A DNA stretch of 64,000 nt from Neckera pumila (Eukaryota > Streptophyta > Bryopsida > Hypnales > Neckeraceae), in contig OZ018411.1 of NCBI GenBank assembly GCA_963969595.1, positions 25,852,545 to 25,916,544 of the forward strand, given 5' to 3'. Within the stretch, counting starts at the first letter, position 1, and each line of letters opens with the position of its first letter. Shown piece after piece: positions 60,345 through 64,000 of the stretch. The translations under genes were made by a program, and so were the position numbers. The notes below the pieces were generated by a model that made no database searches, was not told the DNA's origin, and saw nothing but the letters and a program-made list of their open reading frames with translations.

Positions 60345-61095
60345 AAATTATGCCCAACTAAGCTGAAAACAAATGGAAGGGGGCAGCAAAAAATAAATTC
60401 AAAATTTTTCATTTTTTTTTTTCATTTTTTTTCTCATAGATTATATTTTTGTCTACATATAAAGCTTCAATTCATTCCATTGGAATTATTATGAGAAAGT
60501 TATAATCAATCTTGTTTTTCGGACAATTAGAGCATCTTCTTGAAAAAATAACTTGTAGGACTCATTTCTGAATGCAATTTTTACAATTTAGAAAAAAAAA
60601 GGTTCCACATGGTTTAATTTGCTTGCTAGAACAATCTCACTATTGGGTTTAGTGCATTTTAATATTGTCTTAGAGATATTAATAATTTTGATTTTCCTTC
60701 TATTTCATACCTATTTCTACTAAACAATGTTTTAAAGAATGAAAATTACGTTTTTTTGAATTTTTTTTTCCTAGACCCTCAACTCAATACTCCACCACAA
60801 ATATTTTAAGCTCAAAACTTTGTAGAGAAAATAAATAAAGTTAAGAAGGTTCAAAGTCAAATAATCTAGTCTTGCAACGTGCTAAAAAAATTATTTTTTT
60901 CACTTTAAACGTAGATATCTTGCAATCTATGGGGTCAAAAATTCTGAAATTTTTTCCACACATTCTCATACTAGTTAGGTGTTAGATCCTACAATTTGAT
61001 GTGCAAGAAAAAAAATCAATTCTTTTTACTCTTTGCTATAGAAATGGCAGTTTTGAGTATTTTTTTACAGAAAAAAGGCCTTGGTGCCTTAGGGG
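60345..61095 (+). mobile_element. TTAA element (type A), left end missing
   Basis: The right end ggtgccttagggg precedes TTAA (61096-61099). The left side starts inside the consensus at 'ttatgcccaactaagctgaa', without terminus or sub-terminal hairpin. The interior matches the other type A elements, including 'gtagatatcttgcaatctat'. The break probably reflects the local duplication rather than transposition. Confidence 0.7.
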
Positions 61096-61099
61096 TTAA

Positions 61100-62575
61100 A
61101 TTACACCAGTATAACAAAGTTGTCATTCTCAAAACTGTATACTATTTTAGCATTGGATGCATCAATGTCATTGGTGTAAGCATAGATTGATCAACCTCAC
61201 CACATACTAACCAAAATTATCATATATGTAGTAGATAAAATCTAGGCTTTCTAGAAGGACATTTCTTTGCTAGCTAGATGTGCAAAGATAGCAAAAAGCA
61301 AAAATTAAAAAAATATATTCATTTTTTTGGCAAATAACATTAAAAAACATAGACCTTTTAACCCCTAAAGGTCCACGGCCTTTTTTTCTGCCAAAATACA
61401 CCCAATATTGCCATTTTTATAGTAAAGAGTAAAAAAGCTTGAAAAATGTTTTTCTTGCACATATAACCATAGGATCTTACACCTAACTAGTATGAAAATG
61501 TGTAGGAAAATTTCAAAATTTTTTACTGCATAGATTGCAAGATATCTGCGTTTAAAGTGAAAAAAACAAGTTCTTCAGCACATTGTAGGACTAGATTTTT
61601 TGACTTTGAACATTTTTAACTTAAATTTTTTGCACTACAGAGTTGTGAGCTTTAAATCTTTATATTGGAGAATTGAGTTGAGAGTCTACGGGGGAAAGAA
61701 ATATTCAAAGAAACTTAATTTTCATTCTCAAAAAAATTGTTAAAAAGAAGTAGGTATGAGATAGAAGGAAAATCTAAAATATTAATATCTTTTATATGGA
61801 ATTAAAATGCACTAATTTCAATAGTGAGATTGTTCTAGCAAGCAAACTAAACCCTTCAAAACTTTTTCTTTTTGAAAAATTGCAAAAATTGCATTTCGAA
61901 ATGAATCCTATAATTATTTTTTTCAAGAAGATGCTCTAGTGCCCAAAAAACAAGATCGTCCGTAACTTTCTCATAAAAACTCCAAATGAAATGAATCAAA
62001 GCTTTCCATATAGACAAAGATATAATCTATAGGAAAAAAGAAATTAAAAAAAATCAAAATTTTTGCAAATTTTTTTTGCTGCCCACCCACCTTTGTTTTG
62101 AACTTATTTGGGCATAAATTTTGTTCCCGGGCACCGATTGAAAAAAAGATTATATTACCTCAAAGATTATCAAATTAAGTTTCAAAAAATCACGACAAAA
62201 TTGCAGCCCGTAGGTACCTACCCGTAATCCCATTTGTTTCCCGAAGGGACAATAGGCCTTTAGGGGTTAATTACCTCAAGTGCCATGTTAGATTGTAATT
62301 TAAAAAAATTATAATGTATATTTTGATTTCTACTATTTGCACAACCATGTTGCAGCCTTTTAGAGAGTTTGGATTTCTTCTAATGGTTTTGCAACAGCAA
62401 AGTATAATTCTGTCCCCTATTGTTGGCCCCAATTCCGTCATAACAACATTAAAATCTATCCAAATAATTATCTAATCCATTCAAGACTCTAACAAAATTA
62501 GTCCATTAATGTCATTAAGGGATAGCGTGTCAGTACAAGATTGTTGAATATTTAAGTGCTAATAGATACAATACA
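61100..62575 (+). repeat. Direct repeat, copy 2 (interrupted by a TTAA element)
   Basis: Follows copy 1 at 59757-60340 closely on both sides of the insertion 61362-62266. Before it are ttagcattggatgcatcaat and aaaaacatagacctttTTAA; after it are TTAAttacctcaagtgccatg and attctgtcccctattgttgg. Removing the insertion and one TTAA restores colinearity with copy 1. Confidence 0.75.
61362..62266 (-). mobile_element. TTAA-flanked non-autonomous element (type A), 905 bp, best preserved
   Basis: Perfect TTAA at 61358-61361 and 62267-62270. The ends are cccctaaaggtccacggcct and, from the other side, cccctaaaggcctattgtcc, sharing ten outer bases. The sub-terminal hairpin region (ttgtttcccgaagggacaa) sits near the right end. 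No frame exceeds a few tens of codons. It is the best reference copy of the family in this window and is in opposite orientation to the 27521-28430 copy. Confidence 0.88.
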
Positions 62576-62654
62576 TAAGGACGTTTATAACTTCACTATC
62601 TATAGGCTATTTTGTAATTATTGAAAATTTAATTAAAATGGTATATGAAATACG

Positions 62655-62770
62655 CCACTTTTAGACTGCACGGTCTAAACCATCTAGGATGGGTATAGAT
62701 TTCAGGCTGGGCGGTTTGAACCATCTAGGTCAGGTATAGATTTTAGACTGGGCGATTAGAAATGTAAAGT
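62655..62770. repeat. Tandem repeat of about 46 bp, two units
   Basis: Two adjacent units contain acggtctaaaccatctagga...gggtatagatttcaggctggg and gcggtttgaaccatctaggt...aggtatagattttagactggg. They are flanked by gccactttta and aaagtgcc. It may be the inside of a small MITE. Confidence 0.6.
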
Positions 62771-62996
62771 GCCAAAGTTTGGGAGTTAAATGGCGCCGTT
62801 TTAATGAAAGTTGCTATAATCTCACTTTAGAAATTCACAAAAATTACAATTTTGATCGGTAAATTATAATTTCAATTGGGTTTGACTTGTGAAACAAACG
62901 CACACCTTTAGAAAAAATATGTGCTGCCCTTGGAGTTGTCCCCATGATAATCTGATTGCAAATCAATTAGGGTGGTAATAGGCTTGTCTACTTTAA

Positions 62997-63628
62997 CCTC
63001 TAAATGTCCAAGGTACCAAATTTTAGTGCCAACAAAACTTTGAAGTTAAATAAGACCTAACTAAGTTTCTATTTTTAATAATTTGTGTTTTTGACAAATT
63101 CTTTTTGAAATCTAGTTTTAGCATCAAAAATCCAATTTTGAAAATGAATGATTATGATTTTTCTGTTTGAGATTTTGTGCAAGGTACCCTGTAATCTTGA
63201 CTTTCCATAGTGTTGAGGGCTCTTGGAAATGAGCCTCAAATACGCTAGATCTTAAAGAAAAATCACACTAAAAATTAATTTATAAAAATTGTAGAATAGA
63301 TTTTGAGAAGCCATAAATAGATTGGGATTATGCATATTAGGCCTTTCAACCTCATATTGTTTTGGTGACCAATTTTTTAGATTTGACATGCAAAAAAAAA
63401 ACCTGAAATATTTTTATAGTTTCAACACCCTCATGATCAACATTATAATCTTTCAATCCTTAAATGATATTGTTGTGTTTTCTTTTTCTATGTGATCTCT
63501 TGCATGTCTAGTTTGAATTTTTACGGTTGCACTTCAAAAAAATTGATTCAGCTTATTGAAAATGTTGGCTTTTGGTTCAATTTAGAGCAAATTTCAAGAA
63601 GCTCAAACAGGCCTTGGGCATTTAGGGG
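62997..63628. mobile_element. TTAA-flanked element (type B), uninterrupted, 632 bp
   Basis: Flanked by TTAA at 62993-62996 and 63629-63632. The ends are cctctaaatgtccaaggtac and, from the right, cccctaaatgcccaaggcct. Body text agrees with the two halves of 27081-28638 and provides the empty site (agtttcaacaccctcatgat, about 63420) for the nested element there. It is non-coding and shorter than type A. Confidence 0.82.
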
Positions 63629-63632
63629 TTAA

Positions 63633-64000
63633 GCCGAGAGTCCTCGTCAACTTGGCTTGCAATTGGAGTCCAAAATTGTTGCATATAAAATTCTATATTC
63701 TTTATTAGTAGGCTACATAAAATAGACAATACAAGTTATCAGCAGCAGTATAGCACTGGTGCCCTCCAATAAGTCTTGCACCCCCACTCTGAGGTCCTTC
63801 GATTTTTTCTTCTTAACACCATTTTCAAAGTATCTTATCAATCTATCCTATTAAATCTATTTTATTAAGGAACCTTAATCAGTATATAAAATTTCAATGT
63901 CCAAAAATAAGAATTCTATTTTTTGTGAATTATTTTATTTGTTTTTCATGGTTCTACATAATAAATAATTGAAACTTATGTCTGATGATTTTTTAAGATC
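63633..64000. other. AT-rich window end, nothing recognised
   Basis: No gene or repeat end identified in the final stretch. Confidence 0.5.

Overview
This is nuclear DNA of a land plant. Genes carry GT-AG introns, two encode plastid-targeted proteins, one has the embryophyte 'PYSWEAAPGKP' (DUF688) signature, and Stowaway- and Harbinger-type MITEs are present. A decayed piggyBac transposase gene and many TTAA-flanked elements argue for a non-seed plant (lycophyte, fern or bryophyte) rather than an angiosperm. That placement is inference, not something read from a marker gene.

Four genes are convincing, all on the + strand. They are a single-exon DUF688-type gene (10.08-10.90 kb), a three-exon F-box gene (16.50-18.42 kb), an eight-exon HisA-type isomerase of plastid histidine biosynthesis (38.25-41.76 kb), and a single-exon chloroplast thioredoxin f (42.62-43.20 kb) whose WCGPC active site reads RCGPC. 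HisA and thioredoxin f are adjacent but share no pathway.

Most of the rest is AT-rich and made of mobile DNA. The 4.4-9.0 kb block holds foldback elements, Harbinger-like MITEs (one dimeric) and one copy of a 350-bp repeat whose near-identical inverted twin lies at 15.2 kb, so the pair brackets the DUF688 gene. At 21.3-24.6 kb is a decayed element with a minus-strand gag/plant-transposon-like reading frame. From 27.1 to 37.3 kb, TTAA-flanked elements stand almost back to back and end in a 7.5-kb piggyBac element. From 56.5 to 63.6 kb there is a second cluster of TTAA elements nested in older repeats.

The most interesting result is this TTAA system. At least eight roughly 0.6-1.2 kb non-autonomous elements end in C-rich inverted repeats (mostly CCCCTAAAGG-like) flanked by TTAA. 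Three of them interrupt another repeat whose uninterrupted copy is also in the window, so an insertion junction can be compared with an empty site. Together with the piggyBac element, whose three catalytic aspartates are still visible, this suggests past piggyBac-type activity with MITE amplification in a plant genome. The 50-56 kb region is less AT-rich and has low repeat content, but I could not find a convincing gene there.
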